Shown one piece after another: positions 16,918 through 26,400 of a stretch of DNA of 64,000 nucleotides. Both the position numbers and the translations under genes were made by a program. The stretch comes from Candidatus Poribacteria bacterium. Lineage in GTDB: Bacteria > Poribacteria > WGA-4E > WGA-3G. Position 1 is the first letter of the stretch; each line of letters starts with the position of its first letter. The notes under the pieces were generated by a model. That model was not told where the DNA came from. It searched no databases and was given only the letters and a program-made list of their open reading frames with translations. Location: contig JAPPNJ010000217.1 of NCBI GenBank assembly GCA_028818705.1, positions 30,762 through 94,761 on the forward strand. Reading direction: 5' to 3'.

Positions 16918-19326
16918 ATGGTAAGATACATTTTACCAATAGTGCTTTTTGCAATGGCAATTTCGCTCGCGAATGCACAAAAATCGGAGATGCGTATGGT
17001 TGAATGTTGGGGCGTATATGAAGTGACTTTAAATGGACCAGACACAGGAAATCCGTTCACTGAGGTTCAGTTAACAGCGAAATTTACACAGAATGGTCGG
17101 ACTTTTGAACCACACGGCTTTTATGATGGGAATGGGGTTTACAAAGTCCGGTTCATGCCTGATGCAGTCGGCGAATGGACGTATACGACGAAAAGTAACA
17201 GGACTGAACTCGACGGTAAAACAGGACAGTTTACGTGTGTTGAACCGTCCGAAGCAAACCACGGACCTGTGCGCGTCTATAAAGACTTTTACTTGCAATA
17301 CGCCGATGGGACACCGTATCATCAGTTTGGAACAACCTGTTATGCCTGGGTGCATCAGGGGAATGCGATGGAGGAACAGACGCTCCAAACCCTTGCCGAA
17401 ACACCTTTCAACAAAATGCGGATGTGCATTTTTCCAAAAGACTACGTCTACAACAAAAATGAACCTGTCTACTATCCCTTTGAAGGGAAACCGCTAAAGG
17501 ATTGGGACTTCACAAAATTCAATCCCAAATTCTGGCAGCATTTTGAACGGCGCGTGCAAAACCTCTTGGACCTCGGTATTGAGGCGGATATCATCTTGTT
17601 TCATACCTACGACCGATGGGGTTTCGAGTACATGGATGCCGAAAGCGATGACCGATACATACGTTATGCTGTTGCTCGCTTGGCGGCATTCCGAAACGTC
17701 TGGTGGTCCCTCGCCAATGAATACGATTTTATGCGCGCGAAAGAAGAATCAGATTGGGATCGGTTTTTCCAAATTATCCGAGCCGAGGATCCGTATCAGC
17801 GGTTACGTGGCATTCACAATGGATCGCGCTGGTACGATCACAACAAACCGTGGGTGACACATACAAGCATCCAAACCTCTTACATGGCAGGCGGCATCGA
17901 CTTTCGCACGCAATACGGAAAACCTGTTATCTACGATGAGTGCCGCTATGAGGGTGATATTCCGCAGGGTTGGGGAAATATCACGGCGGAAGAGATGGTA
18001 CAACGCTTTTGGGCAGGGACAGTCTCTGGATGCTATGTCGGACACGGAGAGACATACAAACACCCGGAAGACCTCCTCTGGTGGGCGAAAGGTGGTGTGC
18101 TGCACGGTGAGAGTCCACCTCGAATTGCGTTTCTCAAAGAGTTCATGGCGGAGGCACCTGCGTTTGATACGCTTGAACCAATCGGTGATGACAAGGGACG
18201 GTATATCCTCGCGAAACATGGGGAATACTATCTAACTTATACAACCGAACCGCAGACGATAACACTGGATTTGCAAGGAGAGCAGCCATATAAAGTTGAT
18301 CGTGTGGATACTTGGAACATGAAAGTTATCCCTGTCGGTACAGCACACCTTGGAGAATATACGTTCGCTGCACCCCGCAGTGGTTTTGCGTATCGTTTTA
18401 TACCGTACAGACCAGGCGAGAAACTCCGTCCAGAAGCGAAGGCATTCGCCGATGTGCTTCAAGGGAGCGCACCACTCACAGTGACTTTCTCAGCGGCAGG
18501 GGATCTGGCACACCACTGGACCTTCGGAGACGGCACAACGTCCACTGAATCAAATCCGACGCATCTTTATGAAAGTTTGGGGCGATACATTGCTACGCTC
18601 ACGGTGATGGACGAGGAAGGTGACACGGCAACGACATCCTTGGCAATCTATGTATTGCCAGAGGCACCGGCTGACCTCGGAACGCACAGAGAATTTCCAG
18701 GTTCGCGCGACGGACTTGTTTTTCTTTGGGACAGCACTCTTGAGGACAGTGGAGACGTTGAGTCACGCAGCGCGGCGAAAATCAGTGAGGATGGACAGAT
18801 AGATCTGACCGATGGTGCTTTCCTCACCGAGAATGTGAATGAAACACTTCTCGCAGCATGTCAGGCGAGCAATCAATTGACGCTTGAGTGTCTCGTTACA
18901 ACAGACAATCTGGACCAGAGCGGTCCTGCTCGGATTATCTCATTCTCAAGGGACGCTACCCACCGTAACTTCACCTTGGGACAAAATGGCAACCGTTTTG
19001 CTGTTCGAATCCGCACGCCGCGAACCGGAACGAATGCCATGAACGGTGAGTTCTCTTTCGGTGAGATTGAGGCGGATAAACCGATGCACGTCCTCGTCAG
19101 TTATTTTGACAGAAACATCTATTGTTACATTGATGGTGAACTTGTCCATGTTAGTAACGGAATACAAGGGGATTTCAGCAATTGGGAACTCTATCCGTTG
19201 CTTTTCGGTGATGAAGCGAGTGGTGGTCGGAATTGGGAAGGCAAGCTGAGCCACGTAGCGATTTACAGCCGATTCATCGGTGTGGAAGAGGCAGCACACA
19301 AGTTTAAACTGGTTCAAGGTGAGTAA
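16918..19326 (+). CDS. secreted glycoside-hydrolase-like protein: DUF5060, DUF4038, PKD and LamG domains
   Basis: 802 residues from ATG 16918 (GGAG seven bases upstream), with signal peptide ILPIVLFAMAISLANA. The order is: DUF5060 fibronectin-like domain about 25-118 (VECWGVYEVTLNGP start); DUF4038/apiosidase-like TIM barrel about 121-445 (DFYLQYADGTPYHQFGTTCY); a PKD domain about 505-578 (HHWTFGDGTTSTESNPTHLY); and a LamG-like C-terminal lectin domain about 595-800. Candidate catalytic acids lie in WWSLANEYDF and YDECRYEG. Such architectures act on plant or algal polysaccharide side chains. Polysaccharide degradation outside the cell is inferred from family; the substrate is unknown. Confidence 0.85.
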   Translation: MVRYILPIVLFAMAISLANAQKSEMRMVECWGVYEVTLNGPDTGNPFTEVQLTAKFTQNGRTFEPHGFYDGNGVYKVRFMPDAVGEWTYTTKSNRTELDGKTGQFTCVEPSEANHGPVRVYKDFYLQYADGTPYHQFGTTCYAWVHQGNAMEEQTLQTLAETPFNKMRMCIFPKDYVYNKNEPVYYPFEGKPLKDWDFTKFNPKFWQHFERRVQNLLDLGIEADIILFHTYDRWGFEYMDAESDDRYIRYAVARLAAFRNVWWSLANEYDFMRAKEESDWDRFFQIIRAEDPYQRLRGIHNGSRWYDHNKPWVTHTSIQTSYMAGGIDFRTQYGKPVIYDECRYEGDIPQGWGNITAEEMVQRFWAGTVSGCYVGHGETYKHPEDLLWWAKGGVLHGESPPRIAFLKEFMAEAPAFDTLEPIGDDKGRYILAKHGEYYLTYTTEPQTITLDLQGEQPYKVDRVDTWNMKVIPVGTAHLGEYTFAAPRSGFAYRFIPYRPGEKLRPEAKAFADVLQGSAPLTVTFSAAGDLAHHWTFGDGTTSTESNPTHLYESLGRYIATLTVMDEEGDTATTSLAIYVLPEAPADLGTHREFPGSRDGLVFLWDSTLEDSGDVESRSAAKISEDGQIDLTDGAFLTENVNETLLAACQASNQLTLECLVTTDNLDQSGPARIISFSRDATHRNFTLGQNGNRFAVRIRTPRTGTNAMNGEFSFGEIEADKPMHVLVSYFDRNIYCYIDGELVHVSNGIQGDFSNWELYPLLFGDEASGGRNWEGKLSHVAIYSRFIGVEEAAHKFKLVQGE

Positions 19327-19342
19327 AGATTAAATATACCAT

Positions 19343-19382
19343 AGGGCGAGACGGATAATTTTGAATCTATTCCCCTCGCCCT
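19343..19382. terminator. bidirectional terminator-like hairpin between convergent genes
   Basis: AGGGCGAG (19343-19350) pairs with CTCGCCCT (19375-19382) around a 24-base loop in the 62-bp gap where the DUF4038 gene and the amidohydrolase gene meet tail to tail. T-rich bases follow on the plus side. The GGCGAG arms also resemble the REP-like hairpins in this window, so it may be one of them recruited as a terminator. Confidence 0.45.
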
Positions 19383-19388
19383 GTTGTC

Positions 19389-20414
19389 TTAAACGTCTAT
19401 TCGATACACACGAGCAGCCGTGTCGTGGAACAGTGCAGCGCGTTCGTCGCCCGAATAACCCGATGACAATCGTTTAAAGGCATTATACATTACGTGGTAG
19501 GAGAACGAAACCTTGTCAACCGGGAAGTTGCTTTCAAACATGCACCGCTCCGGACCAAATTGTTCAATGCAGTAATTCATAAAGGGTGCCATAGATTCCG
19601 CTAACTCTTCAGAACCGATTGGCTCTTCCCGTTCGTGCCAATCAAAGCCGGTGCGAGGCATTCCAATACCGCCGAGTTTCATGTGTACATTAGGACACGC
19701 CGCTACTGCGGCGATACCGCTCCGCCAATTTGCCAGCACTTCGTCATCTCGACCGCCATAAGGACCGTCCCGCAGCAAACCGCCGATGTGGTTTGAAATA
19801 ATCGTCAGATCGGGGACGGCTTTCGCGAAATCAGCGAGTTCAGGGAGTTGTGGGGCATATAACCAAGCCTCAAAAGACATTCCCATACCTGCCAGCACGC
19901 GTGCCCCCGCGCGGAAGTCTTCACGCGCCAGTTGTCCTTCTGTTCTGTAAGCAGAGGCTCCTGCTATTTCTGGATGCGGATCCCAAGTAACAGAGTGGCG
20001 AATCCCACGAAACCGATTTGGACTTGCTGCCTGCAAGGCTTCCAGTACGGGTTCAACTCGCTCGCCGAGATTCAGGTTTGCGTGTCCGACAATCGCTGCG
20101 GCAGCGCGACTCGTGCCGTATAGACCGCTTGCGCTTGCAGCTGCTAAGCCTTGCACGAATTCAACCTCACCGACAGGGCGCATCTCCTCTGGTCCATCAG
20201 CGCGATACATGGCTCTCGCCTCAACAAATACGGTAGAACGTACATTGTGTCCGCTATTAATATCTGCTATCAACTCGTGGAGCAGATACCGTTGATAAGG
20301 AATACGCTCGGTTCGGAAATCCCAAAAATGGTGATGTGGGTCGCAGATCGGGATATCTGGCTCCAATGTCGGTTCTTGGGTTAAAGCGAGCCAGTCATTA
20401 TCTCCAAATGGCAT
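19389..20414 (-). CDS. amidohydrolase-2 family metal-dependent hydrolase (COG3618-like)
   Basis: 341 residues from ATG 20414 (GGAGG about seven bases upstream); an upstream in-frame codon at 20525 is rejected because it adds unconserved sequence running into the repeat region. The N-terminal metal motif is CDPHHHFWDF (about residues 24-33). Further metal and catalytic residues are in ISNHIGG and MFESNFPVDK (conserved His and Asp). Family members hydrolyse lactones (for example sugar lactones) or decarboxylate; they are cytoplasmic TIM barrels. A lactonase role fits the sugar-catabolic neighbours but is inference. Confidence 0.85.
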   Translation of the reverse strand: MPFGDNDWLALTQEPTLEPDIPICDPHHHFWDFRTERIPYQRYLLHELIADINSGHNVRSTVFVEARAMYRADGPEEMRPVGEVEFVQGLAAASASGLYGTSRAAAAIVGHANLNLGERVEPVLEALQAASPNRFRGIRHSVTWDPHPEIAGASAYRTEGQLAREDFRAGARVLAGMGMSFEAWLYAPQLPELADFAKAVPDLTIISNHIGGLLRDGPYGGRDDEVLANWRSGIAAVAACPNVHMKLGGIGMPRTGFDWHEREEPIGSEELAESMAPFMNYCIEQFGPERCMFESNFPVDKVSFSYHVMYNAFKRLSSGYSGDERAALFHDTAARVYRIDV

Positions 20415-21000
20415 AGAAATACCTCCGTCTCTAAAGTTGATTCGGGTTGTTGTTCCATTCTTCAGGTATACTGTAGGGCATCTGAAAGTTTTTGTCAAAT
20501 CGGTTCTTAACGTGCTCAGGGTCATTTATGGTAGATTTTAGAATTATTTGGACATCATAGATCGGAAAGAAGAAGTCGGAAAATGTAAAGCTAAGACAAA
20601 TTTTGCCGCGTAAATCAACGGTATGAATGCCGTGTGGCATTCACCGGGGTAAAATTTGGAAATCCGAATCAGAATCAACGGTATTCATGCCTTATGGCAT
20701 GAAAAATCAACGGTATGAAGTCCGTATGGACTTCACCGGGGTATGAATGCCTGAGGGCATTCACCGCCTACAGAAGAACTGAACGTCCGTATCTAAATTA
20801 TGCTTTTCTTGCTTATGAGATGCTTTTATGGCATAATAATAGCGGCGATGACACACTTTGTGTGTTAATCGTCGGTAGCAGGGAAGTTTCGATTCTTCGA
20901 TTGTATGCTTAAAAAATAGCGACAATTTCGTCTGTCAGAACTTCGTGATAATTTTTATCTGTTTTTTCGAGAGTTCTCATAAACATAAAGGAGAGTGTGT
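20415..21000. repeat. repeat cluster: four family A hairpins, one nested inside a family B element
   Basis: This 586-bp gap has no gene. Hairpin arms and loops are: 20625-20642 GAATGCC/GTGT/GGCATTC; 20684-20703 TTCATGCC/TTAT/GGCATGAA; 20717-20734 GAAGTCC/GTAT/GGACTTC; 20745-20762 GAATGCC/TGAG/GGCATTC. Each is preceded by GGTAT, usually after ATCAAC, and three are followed by ACCG. All arms are perfectly complementary although their sequences differ. The cluster ends CCGCCTACAG, the complement of a GTAGGCGG head. The first hairpin sits within a family B palindrome (20576-20667). The last 230 bp are AT-rich and carry AAGGAG at 20988-20993 for the transporter gene. Confidence 0.8.
20576..20667. 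repeat. family B palindromic element with a family A hairpin in its loop
   Basis: The left half reads AAATGTAAAGCTAAGACAAA followed by TTTTGCCGCG. After a complete family A hairpin, the right half resumes with AAAATTTGGAAATCCGA. AAATTTT pairs with AAAATTT, and outer TCGGA (20576-20580) pairs with TCCGA (20663-20667). Compared with the copy at 63778 the loop has been enlarged by the A unit, which looks like one mobile repeat landing inside another. Confidence 0.6.
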
Positions 21001-23259
21001 ATGTTTTCAGAAGCATCACAAAAATCTGAAAGTCAGTCCGGTCACAGTTTTGGCACTGCTCCTGTATTCCTGGCTTCAATCAGTACAATTCTCGGTGCGA
21101 TCCTCTTTTTACGATTCGGTTACGCTGTCGCGCATGTCGGGCTCTGGGGTACACTCATGGTTGTCTTGCTTGGGCATCTCGTGACGGTTCCGACAGTTCT
21201 GGCGGTGTCTGAAATTGCGACGAACCGTCGGGTAGCAGGTGGTGGTGCGTACTACATTGTCAGCCGCTCTTTCGGCGCGAGTATTGGTGGCACTATCGGG
21301 ATCGCTCTATATATTTCTCAAGCGATCTCGGTTGCTTTCTATATAGTCGCTTTTGCGGAATCGTTTCAACCGGTGTATGAATGGGTTGAAACTACATACG
21401 GTTTCAGGCCGGATGCCCGTTGGGTAAGCCTGCCTTGTACGCTCCTGATGATGGTAGTGATGTTAACTAAGGGCGCGGGCGTAGGGGTAAAACTTCTCTG
21501 GTGTGTTTGCGTAATGCTTGCGGCATCAATTCTCGCTTTCCTATTTGGCGAAGGTCCCGAATCTATACGGCCCGAAGGACTGAATCTTACAGCACGCATT
21601 GAAAACCCGAATAATTTCGGTACAGTTTTTGCGACGTGTTTTCCTGCCTTCACAGGTATGATTGCAGGCTTGGGGTTGTCGGGGGATCTGAAGAATCCTC
21701 AGAGAAGTATCCCGCTCGGCACGATCGGAGCGACATTCGCTGGTATGGTAATATACGTCCTTGTTGCTGTCAAGTTAGGGGAAAGTGCTACACCTGAGGA
21801 GTTGGATAAAGACCAATTTATCATGGCGCAAATTTCGCTATGGGGTCCTGCAATCTACATCGGATTGGGGGCAGCTGCACTTTCTTCCGCGCTTGGCTCG
21901 ATAATGGTAGCACCAAGAACGCTTCAGATGCTTGCCCGCGATAACGTTTTCCCAATTCCGCGACTGAACCGTTTGATGGAAAAAGGCGTAGGGAAGACCC
22001 AAGAGCCGATATATGCGACATTCGTGTCGGGTGTCATCGCTCTCGTGTTTGTCGTCATAGGTGGTGTTGACTTTATTGCTCAGATTCTTAGCATGTTCTT
22101 CATGGTAACTTACGGTGCGCTCTGCACAGTTTCATTCCTTGAACATTTTGCCAGCAATCCGTCCTATCGTCCGACTTTTCATTCTCGTTGGTATCTGTCT
22201 TTGTTGGGTACTGTGATGTGCGGTTTGATGATGGTTCAGATAAGTGCGCTGTATGCACTCATCGCGATTGTCCTGATGGTAGGTGCCTATATTGGGCTCC
22301 GCCGCAGCCTCCAAGGCGAACGCGACTTATCCGCAATCTTCCAAGGGACAATGTTTCAGTTAACCCGGTGGTTACAGACGACGCTGCAGAAAAGTCGCGT
22401 GATGACATCTGAAGGGGGATGGCGTCCTTCGATTGTTGCCGTGACACGAGTAGAGGAACAACGGCTTGGACATTTCGACTTACTCCGGTGTATATGTCAT
22501 AGGCACGGGTTCGGTCACTTAATTCAACTTTTTCTTGGTGATTACACATTTCCGAATGAGATAAAGGCACGTCTTCATGTCAATGAATTAATCAAACTGA
22601 CGGAGGCGAGTAAAGCCGGTATCTTCGTGGATACCTTGATTTCTCCAACCTTTCAACTCGCACTCACGCAGATAGTACAAATGCCGGGAATTTCCGGTTT
22701 GCCTAATAATTCCATCTTCCTTGAGTTTGATCAGGAGAGTGAAGAGGAAATTAAGGATGTTGAACAAGGCGCACGAATTGCTGTAAATTCACTGTTCAAC
22801 GTCCTGATCCTGAGGTCAACCAATTACCGTTTCGGTTATAAGTCTTCAATCCATGTATGGGTGACAGAGGAAAATTTAAAAAACGCTCCCATGATGTTGT
22901 TATTGGCGTATATTATCATTGGACACCCGGACTGGAAGCGTGCTGAAATTAGCCTTTTCGCTTGTTCGGAATCTACGGTTGCTGAGCGTGAGGCTGGAAA
23001 TGAAGCGGACAAACTCTCCACACTGATGAGAGAAGGGAGATTGCCGATCTCTATGCAGAATGTGACCTCTATCCCCTACGACAGCATAGAAACTTTGGAA
23101 GAGGAGGTAATTCACCGCTCCGATCAGGCTGACTTAGTCATCACAGGATTAACGGCGGAAGACCTTGGTTCTGACGAATTGTATCAAATATTGCAGCGTT
23201 ATAATGGCGTAAGAGATCTCTTGTTCGTCCACTCTATCGAACAGATCTTGATTGACTAA
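21001..23259 (+). CDS. SLC12-like cation-chloride cotransporter family permease (APC superfamily)
   Basis: 752 residues from ATG 21001 with AAGGAG seven bases upstream; GTG at 20995 is too close to that site. Twelve membrane helices occupy roughly residues 15-440, beginning GTAPVFLASISTILGAILFL, the conserved helix-1 break of Na-K-Cl cotransporter relatives. GLSGDLKNPQRSIPLGTIGA is the typical loop after helix 6. Residues about 450-752 form a soluble C-terminal domain of the SLC12 type. It should move cations with chloride or amino acids across the inner membrane; the ion is not determined. It stands alone downstream of the repeat cluster. Confidence 0.85.
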   Translation: MFSEASQKSESQSGHSFGTAPVFLASISTILGAILFLRFGYAVAHVGLWGTLMVVLLGHLVTVPTVLAVSEIATNRRVAGGGAYYIVSRSFGASIGGTIGIALYISQAISVAFYIVAFAESFQPVYEWVETTYGFRPDARWVSLPCTLLMMVVMLTKGAGVGVKLLWCVCVMLAASILAFLFGEGPESIRPEGLNLTARIENPNNFGTVFATCFPAFTGMIAGLGLSGDLKNPQRSIPLGTIGATFAGMVIYVLVAVKLGESATPEELDKDQFIMAQISLWGPAIYIGLGAAALSSALGSIMVAPRTLQMLARDNVFPIPRLNRLMEKGVGKTQEPIYATFVSGVIALVFVVIGGVDFIAQILSMFFMVTYGALCTVSFLEHFASNPSYRPTFHSRWYLSLLGTVMCGLMMVQISALYALIAIVLMVGAYIGLRRSLQGERDLSAIFQGTMFQLTRWLQTTLQKSRVMTSEGGWRPSIVAVTRVEEQRLGHFDLLRCICHRHGFGHLIQLFLGDYTFPNEIKARLHVNELIKLTEASKAGIFVDTLISPTFQLALTQIVQMPGISGLPNNSIFLEFDQESEEEIKDVEQGARIAVNSLFNVLILRSTNYRFGYKSSIHVWVTEENLKNAPMMLLLAYIIIGHPDWKRAEISLFACSESTVAEREAGNEADKLSTLMREGRLPISMQNVTSIPYDSIETLEEEVIHRSDQADLVITGLTAEDLGSDELYQILQRYNGVRDLLFVHSIEQILID

Positions 23260-23429
23260 CAGCGCATTCTGGATGGTTCGGCAGGGAGTAGGTATAAGAA
23301 AGAATCGGTAAGAGCGATTCTCGTGGTTACGCTTTCCTTGTTTATGATTTTTTTTTATGGCATAATAATTGCCAAACGGTAAGAGTAGTCCTTCGATTAT
23401 GGGATTCAAAGTTAGCTGGGAGAATCAAG

Positions 23430-26400
23430 ATGATAAAACAAGCAGATCAAAGTGAACCTCCGCTCCGCTGTAGCCCCTTCCAATTAGCCGATGGAGACCC
23501 CGGGTGGGGACCCCGACTTGCAAAATTCAAGCACCAGTGTTTAAATTTTACGCCCGTCGTATGTGTTTTGTTGCTGCCTCTGTTTCTTGTTATCGGGTGT
23601 GGGACATTAGCAACTGACCAGCAATCCAATGTACCCTTTGAAGATTCCCAAGCAGGTTTGGTCCCTGCGAAGACGTGGTCCGTGGAACGGACGCTTGTTA
23701 GCAGCGAGGTTAACTGTATTGCTGCGGATTCAGACAATGTGTGGATTGCGACGGCGAGAGGGGTTTCGCGCTGGGATCGCCAGCCGGATAAGTGGATACA
23801 CTATACGATGGAAGATGGGTTGGCGAACGATATAGTAAATGCCGTTGCGGTTGATGGGCAATGGGTCTGGTTCGCTACGGATGAGGGTGTGAGCCGCTAT
23901 GATATGCAAACAAACACTTTTGCGACCTACCGAACTATTGATGGTTTAGCGAGCGACCATGTCTCCTCTATTGCGGTGGACGGGAACTACGTATGGTTTG
24001 GGACATCCGAGGGGTTGAACCGTTATGACAAAACGATTGATAGTTGGGCGGTACGTACTCGGAAAGACGGGTTGGTCAGCGAGGTAATTACAACGATCGC
24101 CGTCGAGTCGGAGTACGTCTGGGTTGGTACTGATAGGGAAATAAACCCGGATCCGCATGGCTGGGATGAAGATCCGCGATTCAGCAAAGGTGGCGTAAGT
24201 CGCTACCACCGAGATACCGATTCTTGGAATAACTATACGAAATCAGATGGTTTGATAGACAGCGAGATTGCAACGATTGCGGTGGATGATGACAGCGTTT
24301 GGTTTGGCACACAAAATGAGGGTGTCAGTCAATACAATCAAGTTGATCAAACGTTTATCAAAACATATACGAAAACGGATTTGCTGAGAAGTAATATGCT
24401 CACCTGTATCCGTGCCGATGGGTTCCAGGTCTGGTTTGGAACTGCCAATGCGGGGGTGCATCGTTTCATCAAGCCTGTCAACACATGGGTCCACTACACA
24501 AAAGCAGATGGATTGGCGAGCAATCACGTGAGCTGGATCACAACGCAGGGTAATGATGTCTGGTTTGCGAGCAAAGAGGATGGGGTGAGCCGCTTTGATA
24601 AGGTAACCGGTGAATGGACGATTTATAAGCAAGCCGATTTTCTCGCCGACAACGATGTACGAGATATAGCACGTGACGCAGATGGAAACCTCTGGTTGGC
24701 GACAGTTGCTGGGATTTCAATTTACTCTCCTCACACGCGCAATTGGGAAGTCATCTCTAAAGAAGATGGATTGCCAACTCCCTATATCACATCGATATAT
24801 ATTGCTCATCAGCAGTCAACAATCGAGCAGTCTGGGGCAGAAAGTAATACGCAACCGCCACAGGCTGACAGCCGAGAGCCGAGAACCGAAAGCCATTCCC
24901 GAGTCTGGATTGGAAGCGATCGAGGGCTTGGTACACGGCCGTATTTAGGCGATGATTGGACGTTTCAGACACCATCTTGGGTGCAGACGCGGGGCGAGGC
25001 TTTTGTAACATCAGTTGATACCGATGCTGTATCACAAGACCACCGCATCTGGCTTGGTACGAGTTCCGGTCCTGCAATGTATGATACAACTTCTCAGGAA
25101 TGGACACAACTTGCCCTGACGGAAACACCCAAAAATCCACTCATATTATCTGTACTTGTTCGTGGTGTGAACGAATGTAAAGCAGAGCCAAATTGTGCAT
25201 GTGTGGGCACAATTTGGTTTGGTGGTGCGGAAGGTGTTTGGCAGTATTCGGTTGAAGGCCAGGAGATGCACCGTGTTGCTGATGGGCTTCCCAATTCTTA
25301 CGTTAACGTCCTCCTTTCTACAGGCGAAAACGAAGAACAAACACAATGTGAAGCAGAGCCAAATTGTGCCTGTGTGAGCACAATTTGGGCAGGAACACGC
25401 CAAGGGCTTGCAAAATATGACAGGACCCGCCAGCATTGGATGCCGCTCTCCTTTAACAAACAATTACCCTCACCCAATGTCACAGCACTCGCCTTTCAAG
25501 ATGGCATCCTCTGGATCGGCACACCTCAGGGTTTGGGAAGCTACACGATCGCTTCCGATTCCTGGAATTCCCTCTCAAGTATACCGTATAATGTTCGCGA
25601 TATCCTGTGTGGAGCGGATGGAACACTCTGGTTAGCTACAGACACGGGGCTTGTTGAATATAATACGCAAAGTGGAAGGGAGATACTACATCAGTCCCGT
25701 CCAGTGCGAAAGCCGTTCCTTGAAACCAAGGTCTCGCACATCAAGTTTGATGGTGATTACATCTGGTTCAATAACTGGGGTACTTCACCGAACGGTGGTA
25801 TTGTGCGGTTTCATCGTCCAACAGAAACGTGGCGACGTTTCACACGCTTGGATATTCTGAAGTCTACTCAGAAAAGGTCCATGACACTCGTGCGTTGGAC
25901 GTATATTGACACCGACGCGGTCTGGTTTACAACAGACTATGGAGTTCTCCGCTACGATAAAAAGACGGATACATGGGAGCATTTTACAACAGAGGATGGG
26001 CTCTCTACAAACGATATAAGTAAAATTGCTGTGAGTGAGTTGAGCGTCTGGGTCATTCCGATGATAGGTTTGGAGTTAAACCATTATAGTAAAGCGACTG
26101 GGACATGGGAAGTGGTTGAACCAGAAGATAGTCGCCAGATTGAGCGTGTAAATGCACTCGGGGTTGATGGCCCCGAAGTTTGGTATGCATCTGGACGTGG
26201 GCTCACTCGTTACAATGAAATCACCCGTGAGTGGAAGGATTTCGGACCAAGGGATGGACTGGCAGGTAGAGGTGGGGAGTGGATTACTGTGGATGACGAT
26301 TTTATTTGGATTGCACGTTCGGAGTGGGACAGGGGCAGTAACCGCCCGTTGTCACGATACGATAAGAAGACAAAACAGTGGACGACCTTTTCAACGAACG

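Noticed and set aside
20616..20770. CRISPR-like array
   Set aside because: Units are hairpins with varying arms and irregular spacing, there are no uniform spacers, and no cas genes are nearby.
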